Shown piece by piece: positions 8,360-15,351 of a stretch of 23,261 nucleotides of DNA (the first letter of the stretch is position 1; every line of letters starts with the position of its first letter). Below the pieces are notes generated by a model. It was not told the DNA's origin. It saw only the letters and a list, made by a program, of their open reading frames with translations, and ran no database searches. Source of the DNA: an uncultured Bacteroidales bacterium (GTDB taxonomy: Bacteria > Bacteroidota > Bacteroidia > Bacteroidales > P3); contig CALGGY010000030.1 of the NCBI GenBank assembly GCA_937915785.1, positions 1 to 23,261 of the forward strand, written 5' to 3'. Position numbers and translations under genes: made by a program.

Positions 8360-9285
8360 AAATTCTTATTGTAGCATCGTACAACAAAGGTCGATTTGCG
8401 CTATTCATCATGGAGCAGGTCGATGCCTTGAAAAGTGTTGGTTGCGAAGTCCACTTTTTCACAGTACATGGTAAAGGCATCAAAGGATACCTAAGAAACC
8501 TGTCGGCTTTAAAAAGCGAAATCAGGGCATTCTGTCCTGATGTGGTCCATGCGCATTATGGCCTATCAGGGCTTTTGGCTAACCTGCAACGCAAAGTGCC
8601 GGTGGTTACTACCTACCATGGTTCCGACATCAACGAACCTAAAGTGTTGCGTTTTTCAAAAATAGCCATGCGGCTTTCGGCGTGGAATATTTTCGTTTCA
8701 AAAAAGACTCTGCAAATAGCAAAGCTGAAGCAGAAATACACGCTTTTACCATGCGGCATCGACCTGTGCGGCTTGCAGCTCACAGAAAAAAAATTGGCAC
8801 GGCAATATATGAATCTGTCTGCTGACAAGGAATACATCCTTTTCGCCGGTGCTTTCGACAATGCTGTAAAAAACGCTCCCTTGGCGAAACAGACTGTTGA
8901 ATTGTTGAATTGTTCAAGTGTTGAAATGTTGCAACTGAATGGTTATTCGCGTGATGAAGTGACTTTTTTGATGTGTGCCGCCGATGTCTTTTTGATGACT
9001 TCGTTAACAGAAGGCTCGCCTCAGGTTATTAAAGAGGCTATGGCTTGTGGATGTCCTGTTGTAAGTGTAGATGTGGGCGACGTGAAGGAACGCACCGAAG
9101 GTGTTGAAGGTTGTTTTGTGGCACAAACATCTAATCCGCAGGAGTTGTCCGACCTTATACTGAAAGCCTTGCGGTTTGGGGGCAGGACCGAGGGCAGAAA
9201 GAGAATCATCGCCGATGGCCTCGAAAACCATCAGGTGGCAAATAAACTCATGGAAATATATCAAAAGGTATGTCAAAAGAAATAG
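8356..9285 (+). CDS. Compact GT4-family glycosyltransferase
   Basis: The best start is GTG 8356, which overlaps the preceding TGA (GTGA) and opens directly on the first strand VKILIVASYNKG. An earlier in-frame start at 8275 would run 81 bases back into the upstream gene. The product is 309 residues, short for a GT4 enzyme. It has VVHAHYG and TYHGSDI in the N-terminal domain, PCGIDL at the linker, and TEGSPQVIKEAMACGCPVVS as a good E-x7-E motif. The shortening lies in the first part of the C-terminal domain, where an octanucleotide tandem repeat (8895-8934) also lies. It is soluble and presumably acts on a lipid-linked acceptor. The stop overlaps the next gene by 16 bases. Confidence 0.9.
   Translation: MKILIVASYNKGRFALFIMEQVDALKSVGCEVHFFTVHGKGIKGYLRNLSALKSEIRAFCPDVVHAHYGLSGLLANLQRKVPVVTTYHGSDINEPKVLRFSKIAMRLSAWNIFVSKKTLQIAKLKQKYTLLPCGIDLCGLQLTEKKLARQYMNLSADKEYILFAGAFDNAVKNAPLAKQTVELLNCSSVEMLQLNGYSRDEVTFLMCAADVFLMTSLTEGSPQVIKEAMACGCPVVSVDVGDVKERTEGVEGCFVAQTSNPQELSDLILKALRFGGRTEGRKRIIADGLENHQVANKLMEIYQKVCQKK
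8895..8934 (+). repeat. Imperfect octanucleotide tandem repeat (five units) in the compact GT4 gene
   Basis: Five consecutive 8-base units all begin TGTT: TGTTGAAT, TGTTGAAT, TGTTCAAG, TGTTGAAA, TGTTGCAA. Only the first two are identical. The unit length is not a multiple of three, so gain or loss of one unit would shift the frame of the gene. Confidence 0.75.
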
Positions 9286-10283
9286 CCATCTTATATTCAG
9301 CTGAACAGATTGGTCGTACAGCTTGGGACAAACTTATTGAACAATCCCCTGTGGCTTCGTGGTTTCAAACACCCGAAGCATACTCTTTTTTCGACAGTCT
9401 GTCATTTTTTGAAGCTTTTTGTATCGCCGTTGAAAACAATGGTGTTCTGAAAGGCGTTGCTGTGGGATATATTCAGAAGGACGGTGGTAGGCTAAAACAG
9501 TTTTTTTCGCGCAGGGCAATAATCAACGGTGGTCCGCTTTTGGCAACGGATATAACCGATGAGGAACTTACAGCTCTGCTAACTGCAACAATAGATGTTC
9601 TCAGGCGCAAAGCTATTTTTGTTGAAACACGAAATTTTAACGATTACAGACATTGGCATGATATTTTTGAGGTCTCTGGCCTTGCCTATGAGCCGCATTA
9701 TGATATTTGGGTCGATACCACTTCAATGGAAGTTGTAAACGATCACTTAGGCAAAAGCCGAAAACGCGACATCAGGGTTTCGATGCGTGATGGGGCAAGC
9801 TTGGTGGTTCGTCCCACGTTGGAACAAGTGCGGGCTTATTATGCGATCTTGTTGGATTTGTATGTAACTAAAGTGAAGACACCTTTACCACCGGTGGAAT
9901 ATTTCGAGAAGCTGTATGAAACGCCTTCTTCCGTTTTCCTTTTGGTTGAATATGGAGGCAATATTGTCGGCGGGACAGTGTGCGTAGGCCTGGTAGGGCG
10001 GGTGTTGTATGAAATGTATGCCTGCGGACGTGATGGTGAGTTCAAGAACATCTTTCCTTCCGAATTGGCCACGTTTGCGGGACTGCAATATGCTGCTGAA
10101 AACGGCTATGCGTGTTTCGACATGATGGGAGCAGGCAAACCCGACGATGGCGGTTATGGTGTACGCGATTTCAAGTTGAAGTTCGGTGGCAAATTGGTTG
10201 AACATGGACGTTTCAGGCATGTTTGCAACCCGTTGCTATACAAAACCGGAACCATAGGCGTGAAAATACTAAAAAAACTATGA
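9270..10283 (+). CDS. FemAB/GNAT-like acyl- or aminoacyltransferase
   Basis: The 337-residue soluble protein has the two-lobed outline of FemAB-related proteins. The N-terminal lobe contains PVASWFQTPEAYSFF, the usual 'site of capture' W-x-Q-T/S start, and INGGPLL. The second lobe starts near 150 and contains GKSRKRDIRVS, then the GNAT-type strand VFLLVEYGGNIVGGTV, and ends with FDMMGAGKP and the FKLKFGG signature typical of the family. FemAB proteins move an amino acid from aminoacyl-tRNA onto a cell-wall precursor; relatives inside polysaccharide loci probably move an acyl or aminoacyl group onto an amino sugar. Here the glycan context favours decoration of the polysaccharide. It overlaps the compact GT4 gene by 16 bases and is coupled to the DUF354 gene by ATGA. 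Confidence 0.8.
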   Translation: MSKEIAILYSAEQIGRTAWDKLIEQSPVASWFQTPEAYSFFDSLSFFEAFCIAVENNGVLKGVAVGYIQKDGGRLKQFFSRRAIINGGPLLATDITDEELTALLTATIDVLRRKAIFVETRNFNDYRHWHDIFEVSGLAYEPHYDIWVDTTSMEVVNDHLGKSRKRDIRVSMRDGASLVVRPTLEQVRAYYAILLDLYVTKVKTPLPPVEYFEKLYETPSSVFLLVEYGGNIVGGTVCVGLVGRVLYEMYACGRDGEFKNIFPSELATFAGLQYAAENGYACFDMMGAGKPDDGGYGVRDFKLKFGGKLVEHGRFRHVCNPLLYKTGTIGVKILKKL

Positions 10284-11365
10284 ATATACTGATCGACATA
10301 AATCATCCGGCACACGTGCACCTCTTGCGTAATGTTTACTCACAGCTCACGCAAAATGGTAACAATGTGTTTGTTACAGTAAAGGATATCCCCTCGGCAA
10401 AAGCTTTGATGGACTTGTATGGCATACATTACATCGATATAGGGAAAAAGAACGATTCGCTTGGCAAAAAAGGCATCGACCAATTGGTGTATGATTGGCG
10501 GTTGCGCAGATTGGTTTCAAAATATAAAATCAATATAGGTATCGGTTCGTCTATCAACATACCGCACGTCAGCAAGCTCAGCCGAATGAAGAGCATCATC
10601 CTCGACGACGATGACGACGAGGTGGAGCCTCTCTTTGTCAAGTTCGGCCATCCCTTTGCCGACACCATCCTCAGTCCGGCCGACACCCCACGCAAGTCGA
10701 AACACAAAATCTACGTCAACGCCTATCACGAGCTTGCTTACCTCCACCCCAACCGTTTCACCCCCGACCCCTCGGTGCTTGCCGACGCCGGAGTGGAACC
10801 GGGCCAACCCTACTTCGTGCTCCGGTTCAACGCTTTCAAAGCCCACCACGACGTGGGGGTGGTTGGCCTCACCATCGAAAACAAACGCCGGCTGGTGCAG
10901 TACCTCAGCTCCAAAGGCAATGTGTTCATCACCACCGAGCGCAACATCGACGACGAGTTCAAACCTTACCAACTGAAGGTGTCGCCCGAAAAAGCACACT
11001 CGCTCATGTACTACGCAACCATGTTCGTTGGCGACAGCCAGACCATGACCTCCGAATCCGCCGTGCTCGGCACTCCCGCCATACGTTGCAACACCTTTGT
11101 GGGACGCATACACTACCTCGAGGAAGAGGAGCATAAATATGGCCTCACCTACGGATTCCGTCCCGAAAACTCGGAGGCAATGTTCCAAAAAATAGAAGAA
11201 CTCCTTGCCATGCCCAACCTCAAAGAGGAATGGCAACGCCGCCGCCAGAAGCTGCTCTCCGAAAAAATCGACTACTCCGCTTTCCTCACATGGTTCATCG
11301 AAAACTACCCCCAAAGCCACAAAACAATGCGCGAAAACCCCGGCTACCAGTGGCGGTTCAAGTAA
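10280..11365 (+). CDS. DUF354-family protein (GT-B/UDP-GlcNAc 2-epimerase-like fold)
   Basis: I chose ATG 10280 because it forms ATGA with the previous stop and opens on NILIDINHPAHVHLLRN, the standard DUF354 N-terminus; an earlier start at 10223 would be out of family. The product is 361 residues. The C-terminal half carries FVGDSQTMTSESAVLGTPAIR, equivalent to the sugar-nucleotide-binding G-D-x-x-T-M-x-x-E block of the family. DUF354 proteins resemble WecB and GT-B transferases and recur in glycan loci, but their reaction is not established. A true WecB lies four genes downstream. The 5' part (to about 10560) matches the AT-leaning neighbours, while the rest is distinctly G+C-rich: about 24 of 60 bases at 10381-10440 against 36 of 60 at 10621-10680 by hand count. 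An acidic run (D x5, E) sits at the change-over. Confidence 0.85.
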   Translation: MNILIDINHPAHVHLLRNVYSQLTQNGNNVFVTVKDIPSAKALMDLYGIHYIDIGKKNDSLGKKGIDQLVYDWRLRRLVSKYKINIGIGSSINIPHVSKLSRMKSIILDDDDDEVEPLFVKFGHPFADTILSPADTPRKSKHKIYVNAYHELAYLHPNRFTPDPSVLADAGVEPGQPYFVLRFNAFKAHHDVGVVGLTIENKRRLVQYLSSKGNVFITTERNIDDEFKPYQLKVSPEKAHSLMYYATMFVGDSQTMTSESAVLGTPAIRCNTFVGRIHYLEEEEHKYGLTYGFRPENSEAMFQKIEELLAMPNLKEEWQRRRQKLLSEKIDYSAFLTWFIENYPQSHKTMRENPGYQWRFK

Positions 11366-11387
11366 AAAACAAAAAAATGTCATTTTA

Positions 11388-11410
11388 TGATTATCATTTT
11401 GAGATAATCA
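11388..11410 (+). repeat. Inverted repeat in the gap between the DUF354 gene and the membrane protein gene
   Basis: A perfect 8-base inverted repeat, TGATTATC ... GATAATCA with a 7-base loop, occupies most of the 55-base gap. It is AT-rich and lacks a T-run after the stem, so it is a poor intrinsic terminator. It could be an operator, an mRNA processing structure or chance. Confidence 0.5.
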
Positions 11411-11420
11411 AATTCCGACA

Positions 11421-12665
11421 ATGATGAATCACGCACTCTCAAAATTGTACCGTTGTAAAAAGCCGATAAAACTGCTGATAGTTTTGTTGGCTTTGGCCCC
11501 TATTGTTTTTTCGGTGGTATATGATGCGCTGCACATCAGGTGGTGCGAATGGTGGCCTACTGCCAACTATTTTGTGGGCTACGACTACGGCTGGGGAGGA
11601 AGAAAACTTATTGGTACCATCATGGGGGCGCTGTTTCCGCAATTTGTCGATGCAAGTATCATTCGCAACATAGTAATAGCAGCCAACATTGCAATGATAC
11701 TGCTGGGTGCAACAGCGGTATGGCTCGCTTTGCGTGACAAGAAAACCGATGCCGTTCCGTTGGCCTCCCTATTGGCGATATACCTTGCAAGCCCCTTCTC
11801 TATACTAATTTTTGTGTTTTCTAAAACCTCCATGGTGTTTATGGAAACCTACCAGCTGCTGCTGGTGCTTGTGTGGGTTGTTGCCTTTGTGCTGTGCCGA
11901 AACCGTTGGTATTACTATATTTTAACTTTTTTTGTCTCCGTTTGCGGTCTTTTGATACACCACACCTTTTTGTGCACATTGTATCCTTTGATGCTGGGAC
12001 TTTTTGTTTACGACATTTTCACCGAAGGACAATTGTCCATAAAAAAGGCTTGCATTTATGGGGCAAATCTTGCGCTCTCCGCAGGGCTCTTTTTTGCCCT
12101 ATGGCAGTTCAGCGGAATGAATACCGATTTGGACAGCCTTTACACTGCCCTTACTGCAAGGGCGGGCCAAGATGTGCTGCCAAGCAAAGAGGGCTTTTAT
12201 TGGTATTATTATCTTGCCAATGCAGATAATGCGTCCAATTGGATGACATCGGGTATCAGGAAACGGTTTGTCATTGAATTCTTGTTGTTGTTGCCAATAT
12301 TGTTGGTGTTTGTCGTTCCGTGGATATTGGCGATAAAACAAACCAACGGCATTGCCAACCGTCTTCGATATGCCGCTCCTCCTCTTTGTTCTGTCCTGCT
12401 CACGCTTCCGGTTTTTGTAATGGCGTCCGATTTCACACGCTGGTGGGTGTGCCTCTTTTTTCAACTGGCCGCACTGCTCGTTGTATCCCACGACGATGTT
12501 GTGATGAACAGATCGCTGTCGTTGTACAAAAACCATGCAATAAAGCATTGGTGGGTGGCGTTTTTGCTGTTTGCATATATGTTGCAGCTGCATAATTCTG
12601 GAGAAATCTACACCGGCTTGGAGGAATCCGAAAATATCAAGGCGTTTGTCAAAATGTCACGATAA
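11421..12665 (+). CDS. Polytopic membrane protein of unknown function (possible polymerase or GT-C-like protein)
   Basis: I do not recognise this 414-residue protein. It has about ten or eleven hydrophobic segments: one at about 17-35, a loop containing WWPTANYFVGYDYGWGGRKLIG, then spans from about 79 to the end, with a longer hydrophilic loop (about 232-270) containing YTALTARAGQDVLPSKEGFYWYY. The aromatic- and Arg-rich first loop and the large central loop recall Wzy-type polymerases and GT-C proteins, but no diagnostic motif is present. A short acidic tail is cytosolic or periplasmic. It sits inside the glycan locus between DUF354 and another membrane protein, which favours a role in polymerising, modifying or moving the glycan. 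ATG 11421 is doubled (ATGATG), so the start could be three bases later. Confidence 0.75.
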   Translation: MMNHALSKLYRCKKPIKLLIVLLALAPIVFSVVYDALHIRWCEWWPTANYFVGYDYGWGGRKLIGTIMGALFPQFVDASIIRNIVIAANIAMILLGATAVWLALRDKKTDAVPLASLLAIYLASPFSILIFVFSKTSMVFMETYQLLLVLVWVVAFVLCRNRWYYYILTFFVSVCGLLIHHTFLCTLYPLMLGLFVYDIFTEGQLSIKKACIYGANLALSAGLFFALWQFSGMNTDLDSLYTALTARAGQDVLPSKEGFYWYYYLANADNASNWMTSGIRKRFVIEFLLLLPILLVFVVPWILAIKQTNGIANRLRYAAPPLCSVLLTLPVFVMASDFTRWWVCLFFQLAALLVVSHDDVVMNRSLSLYKNHAIKHWWVAFLLFAYMLQLHNSGEIYTGLEESENIKAFVKMSR

Positions 12666-12681
12666 AAGACTTTAATAATCA

Positions 12682-13377
12682 ATGAATCACATTATTATGG
12701 AGTTAAGCAAAGAACTTTGGATGAAACGTATCCGTAATTTGGTGGGACTGTTAGGAATGATTCTACCGTGGTTCTGCCTTTTGGGATATTATCTGAACTA
12801 CCACAGCGGTGCGGCAGGACTTACCGAGCCCTTCCCCGATTCAATGTCCATCACCTACTACGTAACCCCGGTGCTCTTCATGGTGCTCACCGCGGCATCG
12901 ATAGTGCTTATAACCTATGTGGGCTACGACTGGCGCGACCGTACGGTAACCACCCTCAGCGGCCTGTTCGGACTAATGATAGTGCTGTTCCCCTGCGCCG
13001 ATTCCAACGGCGTTTACGATGCCATGGGCATCGCCACAACGGCAGGTTATTTCCAAACGCCGGTAGAAATAAACAAGGTTATTCACAATGTGGCAGCCAT
13101 AATATTTTTCACACTGCTTGCATTCAACTCCTCCTTCCTGTTCACCTTGGGCAGTGACGAGCCCACTCCGCAGAAACGCAAACGCAACATTGTTTACAAA
13201 GTATGTGCCATCGGCATGGTGGCGGCGCTTTTGTTGCTTGTTGTTCCGGTGCGTTTCCCGCACAAGGTCTTCTGGATCGAGGCCGTGGCACTAACCTTTT
13301 TCGGCATCAGCTGGCTAACCAAGGGCGAAATGTGGCTGAAAGACCGACCCAAAGAAACTTCCGCCGACCCATCCTAA
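12682..13377 (+). CDS. Six-span membrane protein of unknown function (DUF998-like layout)
   Basis: The 231-residue protein has six clear hydrophobic segments. The pattern SITYYVTP, then ITYVGYDWRDRT, then GLFGLMIVLFPC, then VIHNVAA resembles a widespread family of small bacterial six-helix membrane proteins whose function is not known; the layout is also like DUF998. The C-terminal tail is hydrophilic. Start choice is uncertain: ATG 12682 gives six more residues than ATG 12697, where the basic helix KELWMKRIRN begins soon after. It is 16 bases after the preceding membrane protein and 9 bases before the deacetylase-like gene, so it is probably in the same transcript, but nothing in its sequence ties it to sugar chemistry. 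Confidence 0.75.
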   Translation: MNHIIMELSKELWMKRIRNLVGLLGMILPWFCLLGYYLNYHSGAAGLTEPFPDSMSITYYVTPVLFMVLTAASIVLITYVGYDWRDRTVTTLSGLFGLMIVLFPCADSNGVYDAMGIATTAGYFQTPVEINKVIHNVAAIIFFTLLAFNSSFLFTLGSDEPTPQKRKRNIVYKVCAIGMVAALLLLVVPVRFPHKVFWIEAVALTFFGISWLTKGEMWLKDRPKETSADPS

Positions 13378-13386
13378 CTTTTTCCT

Positions 13387-14151
13387 ATGGATTTCACCTT
13401 AAAAATATACAAACAACTGCTCCAATCCCTCCAAAAGGCTGGGTATCAGTTCCAGACATTCGAAAACTACATGGAGCGCCCGGCGCAAGGCAAGTGCGTC
13501 ATACTGCGCCACGACGTGGACCTGAGAGCCGAAAACTCGCTTGCCACAGCAGAAATAGAAAACGCCCTCGGCATTTGTGCCACCTACTTCTTCCGTGTGG
13601 TTCCACAAAGCAACAAACCTCATATTATCAAACAGATAGCATCGCTTGGACACGAAATAGGCTACCACTACGAGGATATGGCCATCTGTGGCGGCGAAGC
13701 CGAAAAGGCTATCGCTCATTTCAACGCCAAGTTGCAGTATTTCCGTCAGTTCTATCCCGTAAAAACCGTCTGTATGCACGGTGCGCCGCGCAGCAAATAC
13801 GATGGCAAAGACCTTTGGAAACACTACAGTTACCGCGATTTCGGCATCATCGGTGAACCTTATTTCGATGTTGATTTCAACCACGTGTTCTACCTCACCG
13901 ACACCGGCCGCTGCTGGGACGGCTCACGTTTCAGTGTGCGCGACAAGGTGCAGACCGCCTTCACGCAATCGTATCATTCTACCAGCCAGATAATTGAAGC
14001 GGCATGTGGCGGCTCTTTGCCACAGCAAGTGATGATAACCACACATCCTCAGCGCTGGACCGACAACAAAATGCAGTGGCTGAAAGAACTGATGCTGCAA
14101 AACGCAAAAAATTCAGTCAAACGTATCTTAATCCTTTTACGCAAAGGCTAA
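13387..14151 (+). CDS. Polysaccharide deacetylase-like (CE4/NodB-related) protein
   Basis: The 254-residue product carries LRHDVDL (40-46), whose H-D-V-D corresponds to the metal- and catalytic-Asp motif of carbohydrate esterase family 4. It also has GHEIGYHYE (88-96), with H89 and H94 in the place of the H-x3-5-H zinc ligands. CMHGAPRSKYD and TTHPQRW downstream match later barrel strands of the same fold. No signal peptide or membrane anchor is visible, so unlike peptidoglycan deacetylases it is probably cytosolic and acts on a nucleotide- or lipid-linked amino sugar. It is followed 17 bases later by the UDP-GlcNAc 2-epimerase gene. The gene is G+C-richer than the left end of the locus. Actual deacetylase activity is an inference from the motifs. 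Confidence 0.82.
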   Translation: MDFTLKIYKQLLQSLQKAGYQFQTFENYMERPAQGKCVILRHDVDLRAENSLATAEIENALGICATYFFRVVPQSNKPHIIKQIASLGHEIGYHYEDMAICGGEAEKAIAHFNAKLQYFRQFYPVKTVCMHGAPRSKYDGKDLWKHYSYRDFGIIGEPYFDVDFNHVFYLTDTGRCWDGSRFSVRDKVQTAFTQSYHSTSQIIEAACGGSLPQQVMITTHPQRWTDNKMQWLKELMLQNAKNSVKRILILLRKG

Positions 14152-14168
14152 CATAAACTCCTTATAAC

Positions 14169-15254
14169 ATGAAAGTTACCCTTATAGCAGGTGCTCGTCC
14201 CAATTTTATGAAGATAGCACCGCTTATCCATGCCATAAAAAATGCCCAAAGTCGGGGAGGCGACATCTCTTACCGGCTGGTGCATACTGGACAGCACTAC
14301 GACAAAAACATGTCCGGCACCTTTTTCGAGGAACTGAACATACCCAAACCCGATGTCAACCTTGGTTGCGGCGGCGGCACTCAGGCCGAACAAACGGCAG
14401 CCATTATGGTGGCTTTTGAAAAGGAACTGATGGCCAATCCCACCGATTTGGTGATGGTTGTGGGCGATGTTACAAGCACTATGGCCTGCTCTGTCGTGGC
14501 AAAAAAACTATGTGCCAAGGTGGCGCATGTGGAGGCGGGTATCCGCTCGTGGGACCTCTCCATGCCCGAAGAGATAAACCGCATGGTAACAGATAGTTTG
14601 GCGGATTATTACTTCACCACTTCCGAAGTGGCCAACCAAAACCTCCGTCGGTTCGGAGCCGCCGACAGTCAGATTTTTTTCGTTGGCAACGTGATGATAG
14701 ACACATTGTTGGCCAACCGTAGCCGTTTTGTGCGTCCTGCCGTTTGCGACCAGCTGACGTTGAAACCCCAGCAATACCTGATGCTTACCATGCACCGCCC
14801 GGCAAACGTTGACGAGGCTGAAAAACTGAAACGCCTTATGAACGAGATGGTTAGCAATGTGTATGGCTTGCCTGTCGTTTTTCCCATACACCCTCGTACT
14901 GCCAAAATTTTCAGCGATTTGGGCATAAAGGCCGATAACCTGCACATTGTAGAACCAATGGGCTATCTCGAATTCAACTACTTGGTGGAGCAGTCGAAAG
15001 CTGTTATAACCGACAGCGGCGGCATTACCGAAGAAACCACAGTGATGGGAGTGCCGTGCATCACCCTGCGCGACAATACCGAGCGTCCCGAAACCTGCAC
15101 AATGGGCACAAACGAGCTTATCGGAACCAATCCCGACAATATAAAACCTGCTCTCGACCGCCTTTTTGCCGGACAATGGAAGAAAGGGCTCATCCCACCT
15201 CTTTGGGATGGCCACACTTCCGAACGTATAGTGGATATTTTGCTCAACATCTAG
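14169..15254 (+). CDS. wecB: UDP-N-acetylglucosamine 2-epimerase, non-hydrolysing
   Basis: The 361-residue length and motifs match WecB: GARPNFMKIAPL (8-19), TGQHYDKNMS (40-49), GDVTSTMA (99-106), HVEAGIRSWD (120-129), MPEEINR (132-138), MHRPANVDE (208-216) and, near the C-terminus, TDSGGITEE and RDNTERPE. Residues D100, E122, E134/E135 and H209 occupy the positions of the known active-site residues of this GT-B-like enzyme. It interconverts UDP-GlcNAc and UDP-ManNAc in the cytosol and so supplies ManNAc or a derivative for the glycan. It is the last gene before a strong terminator and therefore the likely 3' end of the polysaccharide operon. Confidence 0.95.
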   Translation: MKVTLIAGARPNFMKIAPLIHAIKNAQSRGGDISYRLVHTGQHYDKNMSGTFFEELNIPKPDVNLGCGGGTQAEQTAAIMVAFEKELMANPTDLVMVVGDVTSTMACSVVAKKLCAKVAHVEAGIRSWDLSMPEEINRMVTDSLADYYFTTSEVANQNLRRFGAADSQIFFVGNVMIDTLLANRSRFVRPAVCDQLTLKPQQYLMLTMHRPANVDEAEKLKRLMNEMVSNVYGLPVVFPIHPRTAKIFSDLGIKADNLHIVEPMGYLEFNYLVEQSKAVITDSGGITEETTVMGVPCITLRDNTERPETCTMGTNELIGTNPDNIKPALDRLFAGQWKKGLIPPLWDGHTSERIVDILLNI

Positions 15255-15282
15255 CAATATCCAAGCCAAATGATTAACATTT

Positions 15283-15318
15283 AAGGCGTGCTTTCGTACA
15301 ATAAAGCACGCCTTTTTT
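15283..15318 (+). terminator. Intrinsic terminator after wecB
   Basis: A perfect 12-base stem (AAGGCGTGCTTT pairing with AAAGCACGCCTT) with an 8-base loop is followed by a T-run (15313-15318). It lies 28 bases after the wecB stop and ends the polysaccharide block. The A-run on the 5' side is short, so it is mainly a plus-strand terminator. Confidence 0.9.
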
Positions 15319-15351
15319 CGTTTTAGTCAATTACAACTATCTGTACCACTG

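Noticed and set aside
10517..11383. Long minus-strand open frame of 288 codons opposite the DUF354 gene
   Set aside because: It mirrors the G+C-rich part of a gene with clear family motifs; its translation is repetitive in G, V, F, E and H and shows no domain. It is a by-product of G/C at third positions.
15313..15346. Possible promoter for the nucleotidyltransferase gene: TTTC, 19 bases, TATCTGTA
   Set aside because: The spacing suits a Bacteroides promoter, but the -7 part matches TAnnTTTG poorly and the -33 is not TTTG, so it is not listed as a feature. A promoter is nonetheless expected between the terminator and 15352.
15255..15351. Precursor peptide gene for the PqqD/kinase cassette
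   Set aside because: The gap is taken up mainly by the terminator hairpin and contains no plausible small reading frame.
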